Assembly (NCBI GenBank): GCA_004557195.1
Contig: SFER01000012.1
Coordinates: 1 to 21,821 of the forward strand
Source: Bacteroidales bacterium
Lineage (GTDB): Bacteria; Bacteroidota; Bacteroidia; Bacteroidales; Muribaculaceae
Reading direction: 5' to 3'
Length of the DNA: 21,821 nt
The position numbers were made by a program, and so were the translations under genes. Position 1 is the stretch's first letter. Each line of letters opens with the position of its first letter. The notes beneath the pieces were generated by a model. The model searched no databases and was not told the DNA's origin. It saw only the letters and a program-made list of their open reading frames with translations. Positions 7,998 to 15,747 of the stretch are shown piece by piece.

Positions 7998-8030
7998 CTT
8001 GCACAATCCAAAAAATGGAAGTAACTTTGC
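7998..8030 (+). promoter_or_regulatory. Promoter of the tRNA-Arg gene
   Basis: CTTG at 7998-8001 and TAACTTTGC at 8022-8030 are separated by 20 bases. The mature tRNA starts 20 bases after the -7 box. Its -33 box is only 17 bases from that of the divergent protease promoter. Confidence 0.75.
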
Positions 8031-8049
8031 ATCGCAAACGGAAAAATGA

Positions 8050-8123
8050 GGCTCCGTAGCTCAACTGAATAGAGCATCTGACTACGGATCAGAAGGTTAC
8101 AGGTTTGAATCCTGTCGGAGTCA
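8050..8123 (+). tRNA. tRNA-Arg (anticodon ACG)
   Basis: The 74 bases fold as a complete cloverleaf. The acceptor GGCTCCG pairs with CGGAGTC at 8116-8122 with one G-T pair. The D arm is GCTC/GAGC, and the anticodon stem TCTGA/TCAGA carries loop CTACGGA with anticodon ACG. The T arm is ACAGG/CCTGT around TTTGAAT. Discriminator A is at 8123. The next bases are CAA, so CCA is not encoded and must be added after transcription. The first anticodon base A is expected to be edited to inosine, reading CGU, CGC and CGA. The gene is a single transcription unit with its own promoter and terminator. Confidence 0.96.
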
Positions 8124-8125
8124 CA

Positions 8126-8158
8126 AATCGCAGAGTGAAAACTTTGCGATTTTCTTTT
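8126..8158 (+). terminator. Rho-independent terminator of the tRNA-Arg unit
   Basis: A 10-bp stem (8126-8135 with 8142-8151, one GT pair) has a 6-base loop and is followed by TTCTTTTTA. It starts two bases after the tRNA end, giving a very short trailer. Confidence 0.8.
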
Positions 8159-8168
8159 TATATGACCC

Positions 8169-8792
8169 TCAATCGCCGCCGTCCAACCCCAAATCGATGA
8201 ACATCTTGACTCGCGCCAGGAACTCGCGCCCCACATTTCTAATTTTTTTCTTCTTTGAATGTGGAATTCGGGCATCGAAAGCCACCGCTTCGAGTCCGTA
8301 ATGCTCGGCAAGCCAGATAGCCCGTTCGTTGTGATATCGCTGCGAAATAAATGTGAGACTTTCTACACCATATCGCTCCTTGGCATTGATTATCGACGCC
8401 ACGGTGCGCGTGCCTTGATAGTCGAGAATTATCGCGCTATCCGGAACACCATACGACATCAAGGAGTCGCGCATTGCCACAAGTTCGTTGCATCCATATT
8501 TCTGGCGTCCGACATAATCGCCGCCACTCGCTATTATCCGCTTGATTTTGCCATGCTTGTACAAATCGACAGCCGCATGGATTCTATAATCGAAATAATA
8601 GTTGTGCACTCCGTTGCGAGTTATCGGAGATGTGCCGAGAAGCAATCCCGTCTCATTGAAAGGGACACTATTCACATCATCGAAATGCTTGCCATCGGCA
8701 TTATTCCACACTATGCCATAGCACACAACCACAACAATCAACAGAAAAGCAAGCACTGCTCCACACATCAACAAAATTTTTATCTTATTCAT
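8169..8792 (-). CDS. SanA/YdcF-type (DUF218) membrane-anchored protein
   Basis: From ATG 8792 the protein has 207 residues: one N-terminal membrane helix (about 4-28) and a DUF218 domain. Domain signatures visible are GLLLGTSP, the FDYRIHAAVDLYKHGKIKRIIASGG segment, and TRTVASIINAKERYG followed by FISQRYHNERAIWLA. The E. coli relative SanA affects envelope permeability and vancomycin sensitivity at high temperature; the biochemical activity of the family is not settled. The reading frame stays open to a TTG at 8810, but that codon lies inside the -7 promoter box, so ATG 8792 is the start. Transcription would begin only about 8 bases before it, making the message nearly leaderless. It is a single gene, divergent from the glycosidase-amylase-esterase operon and convergent with the tRNA gene. 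Confidence 0.88.
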   Translation of the reverse strand: MNKIKILLMCGAVLAFLLIVVVVCYGIVWNNADGKHFDDVNSVPFNETGLLLGTSPITRNGVHNYYFDYRIHAAVDLYKHGKIKRIIASGGDYVGRQKYGCNELVAMRDSLMSYGVPDSAIILDYQGTRTVASIINAKERYGVESLTFISQRYHNERAIWLAEHYGLEAVAFDARIPHSKKKKIRNVGREFLARVKMFIDLGLDGGD

Positions 8793-8806
8793 TTCCTTAT
8801 TTTTTT

Positions 8807-8839
8807 GCAAAGATAGTGCAAACCGAGAGCGATTCCAAA
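8807..8839 (-). promoter_or_regulatory. Promoter of the SanA-type gene
   Basis: Minus-strand TATCTTTGC lies at 8815 to 8807 and TTTG at 8839 to 8836, with a 20-base spacer. The -33 box is part of the left arm of a perfect inverted repeat (8836-8863). Confidence 0.75.
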
Positions 8840-8863
8840 AGAAAAGCCCAAGATTTTCTTTTG
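8836..8863. repeat. Perfect 10-bp inverted repeat overlapping the SanA-type promoter
   Basis: CAAAAGAAAA at 8836-8845 and TTTTCTTTTG at 8854-8863 are exact reverse complements around the 8-base spacer GCCCAAGA. The left arm contains the -33 box of the minus-strand promoter. It lies upstream of both divergent units and is too far from either gene end to be their terminator. It could be an operator; the regulator is unknown. Confidence 0.6.
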
Positions 8864-8933
8864 AATTGCTAAGGTGCAGTCTATCTTTCCGCCTATTTTA
8901 ATCGAGAATATAATCTTTTTCTTTCCAAAATAT

Positions 8934-8965
8934 TTTGATATTCGTCTCATTTGCACTATCTTTGC
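8934..8965 (+). promoter_or_regulatory. Promoter of the glycosidase-amylase-esterase operon
   Basis: TTTG at 8934-8937 and TATCTTTGC at 8957-8965 are separated by 19 bases. The leader to ATG 9002 is about 30 bases. No other promoter of this form is seen before the second or third gene. Confidence 0.75.
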
Positions 8966-9001
8966 AATATAAAACACAAACATTACCTAAAACCTTGAAT
9001 T

Positions 9002-11470
9002 ATGAAATTTGGCTTGACGGCATTTGCTATTGCCTCTCTCTTATTTCCGGTTGCAGCATCTGCGGCTGCAGCCGATGTTATCGCCGAACCCAACTGGGGT
9101 CCTGTGGAAGAAATCGAATCCTACACTGTCGGTCCGGGCATCAAATACACAAAGTATTACTATCCCAAGAAGCCTTTGCTCATCTGGTTTACCGAGGTAG
9201 ATCTCACCAATCCATACAACAAGATAGAACAGGTGCAAAGCCGCAATCAAGTGCCGGATGTGCTTCGATGGGACTTGCCCACATTCTATAAGGAGTGCTC
9301 CAGCCCGGGGCACCAAGTGAAAGTGGCGTGGAATCACGACTTTTTCAGTTACGATATGGGAATTTGCATCGGAATCAACATCAGCGACGGCGAATTTACA
9401 TGGCGTCGCGATTTTGCCCGCTCTCTCCTCGCTTTCACCAAGGATGGAAAGGCTGAGATTTTTGCCCATTCGGCTGTCGAGACCAAGATTACAGCCGACA
9501 ACGGTCTCTCGCTCGACATTTCTTGCTATAACTCCGATGCCATTACGCCTCTCACAGGCAATTGCATCCTTTTCAACCGCATGAATAGCCGCACTCTCGT
9601 GGATGAAGGCAAATACATCGCTTTGCAACCGCTCGGCGAGTGGAGCGTCAACGGTGCTCCAATACCTTGCAAGGTGCTTGAGGTGAGCGATTCTCCCATA
9701 CAAACCGCCGATGGACGTTATGTCTTGTATCTTCGCAACGATGCGATAACCACATTCAACGCCTCCCCGCTCACCGCAGGCGACGAGGTGAAGGTGGTGC
9801 AGCGTTTCACCGCCGCCAAGTGGGGCAATATTCCCGAAAACATTGTCAATGCATTCCACGGCTATCCGAGCCTTGTGCACGACGGTGTGTTCCACGATGG
9901 CGAATACAACGATTTTGAGAACGGACGCGAATATGAAACTTCATCCCATGTCCTCGCCGGACTATCGCAAGACAAGACCAAACTCTATGTTGCCCTCAAC
10001 GAGATGTCAACACAAAGTAGCGCTGTGAATTGCGTGGATTTGTGCAGTTGGATGGTGAACCGCGGCTCTTGGGATATCGTAAATTTTGACAGCGGTGGTA
10101 GTGCCGCCATTGCAATCGACGGCGAAATGCTCAACCTCCCCGGTCGCGGCAGCGTGCGTCCGGTTGAAGATGCCATGCTGGCTGTGTCGCTCGCTCCCGA
10201 GTCTTCTACAACCGCTCGCATCGCTTTCAGCAAATCGGCAATCAACACATCGGTGATTGCAATCACCCCGTTGCGAGTGATGGCGTTCAACGAATACGAC
10301 GAAGTGCTCGACAAGGACCTCAAGGGGTGCTCTTTCTCTTGCGAGCCCGAATCGCTCGGATATGTCGATAACGATGGCATTTTCCACTCGGGCACCGAGG
10401 GAATCACAGGCAAGATTATAGCCGAAAAAGATGGACTCAAAGCCGAAATCCCCGTTACAACTATAGGAGTGAACGATGTCTCGCCTCGCTATGCGTCAAT
10501 CACCATCGACCGCAACCACTCTCCCCTCATCGAAATCGACGGAAAAACCGAAACGGAGACATTTGCGCTCAGTCCGCTTGCATTTGAGTGGACAGTGGCA
10601 AATCCCGAGGTGTGCCACATCACCGACGGCATCCTCTATGCCGACAGCAACGGCGCCACCACCATCGTGGGTCGCTTCGCCGATGTCGCTATCTCGATTG
10701 ATGTCGCTGTGGAAATGAGCGATACACCATGGATTATTGAAAACTTCGTCAATCCCGAAACCTACACCACTTCCACTTCGGGTGTGGCAAACGTGGCGTT
10801 CAATTCCTCTCCCCTCCCCGAAGGGTGGAGCGATGGAACGGTAATCAACTTCGACATCACCGGCAGTCGCATTTCCAATCTCGATATCAACCTCAAAAAG
10901 AAGATGTTCGGACTCCCGGAATCGGTATCGCTCGAAATCAGCGACCCCGAGGCTACCATTAAAAACTCATATTTTATATATGAAGATGCTCAAGGCAATA
11001 AAGTGACTCGCACCCTCGATTTTTCTCAAGGGAGCGTTATCAACACACTGCTCGGCGCCAAAGACGAGCCTCTCCCCTACTATGCCTACCCGCTCACCCT
11101 CAACATGCTGCGATTGTCGTTCGACCCAAGCAAACGAGGGACAGGCAAAAGCATAGCAGTGCGCGACTTCAAAGCGGTTTATGCCACCGAAAGCGGTGTT
11201 GAGACAATTTCGGCAGCCAATCCTCAAGAGACAATCGCAGTTTGTGTAGAGGGGGAAACTGTCATCGCAAACTATAATTCCGACACCGATTGCGACGCCT
11301 TTGTCTCGATGTATTCGGCTACCGGAGCTCTCGTTGCTTCGAAGAAGATAAAAATCGCGCAAGGTGACAACCAAATAGCTATCGACGCAAAATTTGCCTC
11401 GACGGGCTTCTATTTCGTCACCCTCTCGTTGCCCGGAAAACGTATAACAGCAAAGACCATAATCAAATAA
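9002..11470 (+). CDS. Secreted NAGPA-family phosphodiester glycosidase with T9SS-type C-terminal domain
   Basis: The family (NAGPA, formerly DUF2233) hydrolyses phosphodiester-linked sugars; the animal member removes GlcNAc from GlcNAc-1-P-mannose and bacterial members act on wall polymers or glycans. The 822-residue protein has a signal peptide (cleavage near residue 21, ASA/AAA). The NAGPA domain spans about 45-405: VAWNHDFFSYD at 108-118 corresponds to the family's NGGYF-like segment, and NFDSGGSAAIAIDGEMLNLP at 361-380 matches the LDGGGSxxxxxxGxxxNxP signature, followed by R386. Middle residues of about 405-740 look like Ig-like or beta-sandwich modules. The last 70 or so residues (MYSATGALVASKK ... 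STGFYFVTL ... KTIIK) match a Por/T9SS type A sorting domain. It is first in a three-gene operon, 14 bases before the amylase gene. The substrate is unknown; the operon suggests an alpha-glucan or surface glycan carrying phosphodiesters (inference). Confidence 0.85.
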   Translation: MKFGLTAFAIASLLFPVAASAAAADVIAEPNWGPVEEIESYTVGPGIKYTKYYYPKKPLLIWFTEVDLTNPYNKIEQVQSRNQVPDVLRWDLPTFYKECSSPGHQVKVAWNHDFFSYDMGICIGINISDGEFTWRRDFARSLLAFTKDGKAEIFAHSAVETKITADNGLSLDISCYNSDAITPLTGNCILFNRMNSRTLVDEGKYIALQPLGEWSVNGAPIPCKVLEVSDSPIQTADGRYVLYLRNDAITTFNASPLTAGDEVKVVQRFTAAKWGNIPENIVNAFHGYPSLVHDGVFHDGEYNDFENGREYETSSHVLAGLSQDKTKLYVALNEMSTQSSAVNCVDLCSWMVNRGSWDIVNFDSGGSAAIAIDGEMLNLPGRGSVRPVEDAMLAVSLAPESSTTARIAFSKSAINTSVIAITPLRVMAFNEYDEVLDKDLKGCSFSCEPESLGYVDNDGIFHSGTEGITGKIIAEKDGLKAEIPVTTIGVNDVSPRYASITIDRNHSPLIEIDGKTETETFALSPLAFEWTVANPEVCHITDGILYADSNGATTIVGRFADVAISIDVAVEMSDTPWIIENFVNPETYTTSTSGVANVAFNSSPLPEGWSDGTVINFDITGSRISNLDINLKKKMFGLPESVSLEISDPEATIKNSYFIYEDAQGNKVTRTLDFSQGSVINTLLGAKDEPLPYYAYPLTLNMLRLSFDPSKRGTGKSIAVRDFKAVYATESGVETISAANPQETIAVCVEGETVIANYNSDTDCDAFVSMYSATGALVASKKIKIAQGDNQIAIDAKFASTGFYFVTLSLPGKRITAKTIIK

Positions 11471-11484
11471 CCATTTATAACCCT

Positions 11485-14112
11485 ATGACTCACTTATTCC
11501 GTAATTTATCATTTTTTTTGGTCATCATTCTTGCTCTTTGCGGCAATGTGCTACCGGCGCACGCCACTGCGTTCCCAAGTCGCACCAACTTCATGGATGA
11601 AAGCATCTATTTTGTAATCACCACTCGTTTTTTCGATGGCGACAATTCTAACAACGTGCAATGCTGGGACGGCAAGCAGTACAACACCGGAGACCCTGCT
11701 TGGCGCGGCGATTTCAAAGGTCTCATCGAGAAACTCGACTACATAAAAGCGCTCGGATTCACCGCCGTGTGGATTACACCGGTGGTCGAGAATGCCAGCG
11801 GATATGACTATCACGGCTATCACGCCATGAATTTCAAAAAAGTGGATTGCCGCTATCTCTCCGAGAATGTCGGATTTCAAAAACTTATCGACGCTGTTCA
11901 TGCTCACGACATGAAACTCATCCTCGATGTGGTCTTCAACCACACCGGTAATTTTGGCGAGGAAACCCTCTGCCCGATGTTCACAAAAGATGAGTCTGCC
12001 GACCTTGGCGACATCGATGCGAGTATGAAACTCCACCCCAACAGCCGCCTCTCCGAAAGTTATTTCGACCTCGCTGCAGGCGACCAATATCAGGCTCGCT
12101 TGGCGCAGATGAAAAACACCGATGGCAAGAATCACGACACTCACAACTATTGGCACCACTTCGGTTATGGCAACTGGGACGACCTCACTTGCCAATGGAT
12201 GCAGATTGCAGGCGATTGTGTCGATTTAAACACCGAAAATCCGGCTGTGCTCAACCACATCGTTGATTCCTACAGCAAATTCATCGAAATGGGTGTCGAT
12301 GGCTTCCGTGTTGACACCGGGCGACACATGTCGCGCCTGGTTTTCAACAAGGCGCTCAACGATGCATTCCTCGAAGTAGCAAAGAAAATGGGCAAACCCG
12401 AATTTTTCATGTTTGCCGAGATATGCACCCGCTACAGCACTCATTGGTATCGCGGACAGCCTGCTATCTCCACCCCATTCTACACCTGGAAAGAATCGGT
12501 TGACTACCCGTGGGACAACGACCCGACAAGTTTCGACAACCTCACAATTTTTGAATCCACAGCGTTCACTCATGTCAATCAGTTGTCGTGCATTGCGCAA
12601 TACAATGACAATTCGGGCAAAGAGTCGTCGCAACCCACATCCACCAATGCGTTCCTCAACGGAAACGAATACCACGCACCCGACTATTCTATGTATTCGG
12701 GTCTTAGTGTAATCGATTTTCCTATGCACTGGAACTTCAAAACAGCATCGGGAGCCTACGGCACCGCTCTCGCCGAGGATAAATACTACAACGACTCGCG
12801 ATACAACGTGGTTTATGTCGATTCACACGACTACGCCCCCGACCATGCCCCTGAAGACCAACGATTTGCACAACCGCAGGATGTGTGGGCAGAAAACCTC
12901 TCGCTCATGTTCACATTCCGTGGAATCCCATGCCTCTACTACGGTAGCGAAATCGAATTCAAGAAGGGTTGCACTATCGACAAGGGTCCAAACATCCCGC
13001 TTCGCGATTCTGGAAGAGCATATTTCGGTGGATACATCAAAGGCGATGTAAATGTGTCGGATTTCGGTGAATACACCAATGCCACCGGCAATATGGCGGC
13101 AACACTCAGTCACCCGCTTTCGCTTCACATCCAGCGTCTTAACGCCATCCGCATGGCAATTCCGGCTCTCCGCAAGGGTCAATACTCCACATCCGGCTGC
13201 TCCGGCTCAATGTCGTTCAAGCGTCGCTACACCGACGACACCACCGACAGTTATGCCCTCGTTACAATATCCGGAAGCTCCACTTTCACCAACATCCTCA
13301 ACGGTACTTACATCGACGCCGTTACCGGCGACACCCAAACCGTTACCAACGGCACTCTCACAGCCACTTGCTCGGGCAAAGGCAACATGCGCGTGTATGT
13401 ACTCACAACATCCAAGACTCCTGCTCCCGGGAAAATAGGCACAGATGGTAAATATCTCTACACTTCTGCTCCCGTTACCGCTCCTCAAGCCGGATATGAC
13501 GGCACTCAGGAAGAACTCACCGATGAGCCCGGTGGTGGCGGCGAATCAGGCGGCGGCAACGAGGAAGAGGTTATCGAGCCATACGTCGAGCCGGGAGAAC
13601 AATGCGTGTTCTTCGAGCGTCCTTCAAGCTGGGGCAAAACAGTCCGCGCTTATGCCTACTACCGCAACACAGATGGCAACGTGGTGAAGGTGTGCGGTGA
13701 TTGGCCAGGTACAAAAATGACCTATTTTGGAAACAATGTCTATAAATACACATTTACCGACGCTACAATCGGCGAAGGTGGCTCCTGGTATGTCCTTTTC
13801 AACGACGGTGCAGGCAACCAGACCAAAGGCGACCCGGGATTTGTGTGCGAAAATGCCGCTTACTACACTGTCGATGGCAAAGACCACATCGTAACCAAAA
13901 CCGGTGCAGTTGAATCGCCTATCGATGGAGAACGCATCTACAGCAACGGCAACGCCATATTCATCGCTTCAAACAAGGCTCGTAAAGTAGCTATTTATGA
14001 CATAACCGGCAGATGTGTAGCTTCGGTTGATGCAGCCGCAGGCACTACAATGGTTAGCGACCTTGCTCCGGGCATCTACTTTATCGAAAACCACAAACTA
14101 ATCATTAAGTAA
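11485..14112 (+). CDS. Secreted GH13 alpha-amylase with CBM26-like module and T9SS-type C-terminal domain
   Basis: This extracellular enzyme should cut alpha-1,4 links in starch or glycogen-like glucans. It has 875 residues and a signal peptide ending near HATA at 26-29. The GH13 barrel (about 35-560) has all four conserved regions: DVVFNH at 148-153, GFRVDTGRH at 273-281 with nucleophile D277, FMFAEI with acid/base E312, and VDSHD at 445-449 with D449. An all-beta domain follows (about 575-650), then an acidic Gly-rich linker at 689-715. A module at about 717-805 (VFFERPSSWGKTVRAYAYY ... GDWPGTKM ... WYVLFNDGAGNQT) resembles starch-binding module CBM26. A T9SS type A tail ends the protein (VAIYDITGRCVAS ... 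LAPGIYFIENHKLIIK). It is the middle gene of the operon. There is no SusC/SusD pair nearby, so it probably is not part of a classical Sus locus. Confidence 0.93.
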   Translation: MTHLFRNLSFFLVIILALCGNVLPAHATAFPSRTNFMDESIYFVITTRFFDGDNSNNVQCWDGKQYNTGDPAWRGDFKGLIEKLDYIKALGFTAVWITPVVENASGYDYHGYHAMNFKKVDCRYLSENVGFQKLIDAVHAHDMKLILDVVFNHTGNFGEETLCPMFTKDESADLGDIDASMKLHPNSRLSESYFDLAAGDQYQARLAQMKNTDGKNHDTHNYWHHFGYGNWDDLTCQWMQIAGDCVDLNTENPAVLNHIVDSYSKFIEMGVDGFRVDTGRHMSRLVFNKALNDAFLEVAKKMGKPEFFMFAEICTRYSTHWYRGQPAISTPFYTWKESVDYPWDNDPTSFDNLTIFESTAFTHVNQLSCIAQYNDNSGKESSQPTSTNAFLNGNEYHAPDYSMYSGLSVIDFPMHWNFKTASGAYGTALAEDKYYNDSRYNVVYVDSHDYAPDHAPEDQRFAQPQDVWAENLSLMFTFRGIPCLYYGSEIEFKKGCTIDKGPNIPLRDSGRAYFGGYIKGDVNVSDFGEYTNATGNMAATLSHPLSLHIQRLNAIRMAIPALRKGQYSTSGCSGSMSFKRRYTDDTTDSYALVTISGSSTFTNILNGTYIDAVTGDTQTVTNGTLTATCSGKGNMRVYVLTTSKTPAPGKIGTDGKYLYTSAPVTAPQAGYDGTQEELTDEPGGGGESGGGNEEEVIEPYVEPGEQCVFFERPSSWGKTVRAYAYYRNTDGNVVKVCGDWPGTKMTYFGNNVYKYTFTDATIGEGGSWYVLFNDGAGNQTKGDPGFVCENAAYYTVDGKDHIVTKTGAVESPIDGERIYSNGNAIFIASNKARKVAIYDITGRCVASVDAAAGTTMVSDLAPGIYFIENHKLIIK

Positions 14113-14123
14113 CCGTAAACTCT

Positions 14124-15143
14124 ATGTGTGGTCCGAGCGCAATTAGGCTTCTCGTCATGGCAATAATCATCGTCGCGGCAGCATCTTGTTCCAAAGATGA
14201 GAACGCCGTAATCGCTCCCTCGGCAACCATTCAAAGTTTCAGCAAAATCTCACACAATACTGTTGCCCCTCCATCGAATTACGGAGAGGCAACAGCGACG
14301 TGTGGTTCTCGTGTGAGAATCCAATACCCCACTTTCGACTATGTTTCGGGAACCGACACCGCAAGAATCACCGAAGCATATATCTATCTTCCTCCGGGAT
14401 ATGACGAAAATCCCGACACTCGCTACAATATCATCTATTTCGTCCATGGATATGGGCAAAACCACCTTTCTTTCCTGAATGAATACAACGGATTGCTCGG
14501 AAATGTAATCGACAACATGATAAACAATGGCGATATTGAGCCTGTTATCATGGTTTTCCCCACTTTCAACTACAACAATGTGGTCCCCGAGACTCTTGAA
14601 GTTGCCGGAGATTATGCCAAAGGGCTATCACGAGAAGTGGCTCGCGACCTGATTCCATACGTTGAAAGCCGCTACCGCACTTATGCTACCGCTACCAATC
14701 ACGAGGGAATCATAGATTCGCGCGACCACAGAGCATTCGGCGGGTTCTCAATGGGCGGCGTCACCACCTGGTTTGTATTCGACTACTGCATGGACTATTT
14801 CCGCTACTACATCCCCATCAGCGGTTGCTGCTGGAGCATAGGCTACCGCGGAGGCAAATACCGCGCCGACGAAACAGCCTCACACCTATCAAAACAGGTT
14901 ATCAACTCCAAGTTTGGCTCCGATGGAGTGCGTATTTATGCCGCAAGCGGCACAAACGACATGATTTACACCGAAGTGGAAACGCAAGTGAGATGCATGC
15001 TCCTTTACAACGATACATTCACACCCCGCAACCTCTATTTCTTTAACAACATCGGCGCAAAACACCTTTGGACCGAAGTCCAAGACTACCTCTACACCAT
15101 CCTCCCCCTTATATTTCCGCTCTCCCCAAAAGACGCCTATTGA
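14124..15143 (+). CDS. Lipoprotein esterase of the esterase-D / CE1-like family
   Basis: This is an alpha/beta-hydrolase related to feruloyl and acetyl-xylan esterases. The 339-residue protein starts with a hydrophobic signal and a lipobox-like AASC with cysteine at 22, so it is likely membrane-anchored. After strands such as EAYIYLPPGYDENPDTRY come the oxyanion HGYG at 108-111, the nucleophile motif GFSMG at 207-211 (S209), GTNDM with D279 as probable acid, and GAKHLW with H314 as probable base; the triad looks complete. It starts 11 bases after the amylase stop and is the last operon member. Unlike its two partners it has no T9SS tail, so it uses a different anchoring route. The substrate is not readable: it could remove acyl groups from a decorated glycan before or after amylase action (inference). 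No strong terminator follows. Confidence 0.88.
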   Translation: MCGPSAIRLLVMAIIIVAAASCSKDENAVIAPSATIQSFSKISHNTVAPPSNYGEATATCGSRVRIQYPTFDYVSGTDTARITEAYIYLPPGYDENPDTRYNIIYFVHGYGQNHLSFLNEYNGLLGNVIDNMINNGDIEPVIMVFPTFNYNNVVPETLEVAGDYAKGLSREVARDLIPYVESRYRTYATATNHEGIIDSRDHRAFGGFSMGGVTTWFVFDYCMDYFRYYIPISGCCWSIGYRGGKYRADETASHLSKQVINSKFGSDGVRIYAASGTNDMIYTEVETQVRCMLLYNDTFTPRNLYFFNNIGAKHLWTEVQDYLYTILPLIFPLSPKDAY

Positions 15144-15171
15144 GGATTCAAAAATAAATTCGCCGTTTTAT

Positions 15172-15203
15172 TTTGTTTTTGCATCCCTTTGCACTATCTT
15201 TGC
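15172..15203 (+). promoter_or_regulatory. Promoter of fur-purA-DUF1015
   Basis: TTTG at 15172-15175 and TATCTTTGC at 15195-15203 are separated by 19 bases. The leader to ATG 15229 is about 18 bases. An A/T-only inverted repeat (15151-15158 with 15167-15174) overlaps the -33 box. Confidence 0.75.
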
Positions 15204-15228
15204 ATTAAGGTTAAAGAAATCGGCAATT

Positions 15229-15711
15229 ATGGTTGATGAGAAGCTGAAAAGTATGGCGCGTGAGAAATTCACAGCCTTCCTTAAAACTCGGAAGTTACGG
15301 AAAACTCCCGAACGGTTTTTCATACTCGACAAAGTCTTCTCATCGAGCGACCATTTCGACATCGACTCCCTTTATTCCAAAATCGAGCAAGACTCGTTTC
15401 ATGTGAGCCGCGCCACAGTGTATAACACAATCGGGCTCCTTTGCGACTGCGGACTCGTGAGAAAACACCAGTTCGGCAACAACCTTGCTCGCTACGAGAA
15501 AGTGGGTGGCGCAATCAACCACCACCATCTCATCTGCACCGAGTGTGGAAAAGTGAAAGATGTCAAAGACCCCGAATTCATCAGTTATATGAATTCTAAA
15601 AAATACAACGCATTCACCATTTCATATTTCTCGCTCTATGTCTATGGTGTGTGCAACAACTGCCTCCGCAAACTCAGGAAGGAGCGGCAGGCGCCAAACT
15701 GCAAGAAATAA
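15229..15711 (+). CDS. Fur-family metal-responsive transcriptional regulator
   Basis: This DNA-binding repressor of the Fur/PerR/Zur family is dimeric and metal-dependent. The 160-residue product has an N-terminal winged helix (about 8-85) with the recognition helix segment SRATVYNTIGLL at 60-71, and a C-terminal dimerisation domain. HHH at 98-100 lies in the regulatory metal region. Two CxxC pairs, C103/C106 and C142/C145, form the usual structural zinc site. Sequence alone does not decide between iron (Fur), peroxide (PerR) and zinc (Zur) sensing, so I give no symbol. It is first in an operon with purA (36-base gap). I see no convincing Fur box at its own promoter or at the TonB-dependent receptor. 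The start is ATG 15229 immediately after the promoter. Confidence 0.92.
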   Translation: MVDEKLKSMAREKFTAFLKTRKLRKTPERFFILDKVFSSSDHFDIDSLYSKIEQDSFHVSRATVYNTIGLLCDCGLVRKHQFGNNLARYEKVGGAINHHHLICTECGKVKDVKDPEFISYMNSKKYNAFTISYFSLYVYGVCNNCLRKLRKERQAPNCKK

Positions 15712-15747
15712 CATAAACAAAATAAAAAAGTAAAATCTCTAAACGAA

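Noticed and set aside
11485..14112. Classical starch-utilisation (Sus) locus
   Set aside because: There is an amylase, but no SusC-type receptor, SusD, SusE/F or SusR-type regulator next to it, and the receptor at 1383 is of a different type.
15151..15174. A/T-only hairpin AAAATAAA/TTTATTTT followed by GTTTTT as terminator of the esterase operon
   Set aside because: The stem has no GC pair and overlaps the -33 region of the fur promoter; too weak to call as a terminator.
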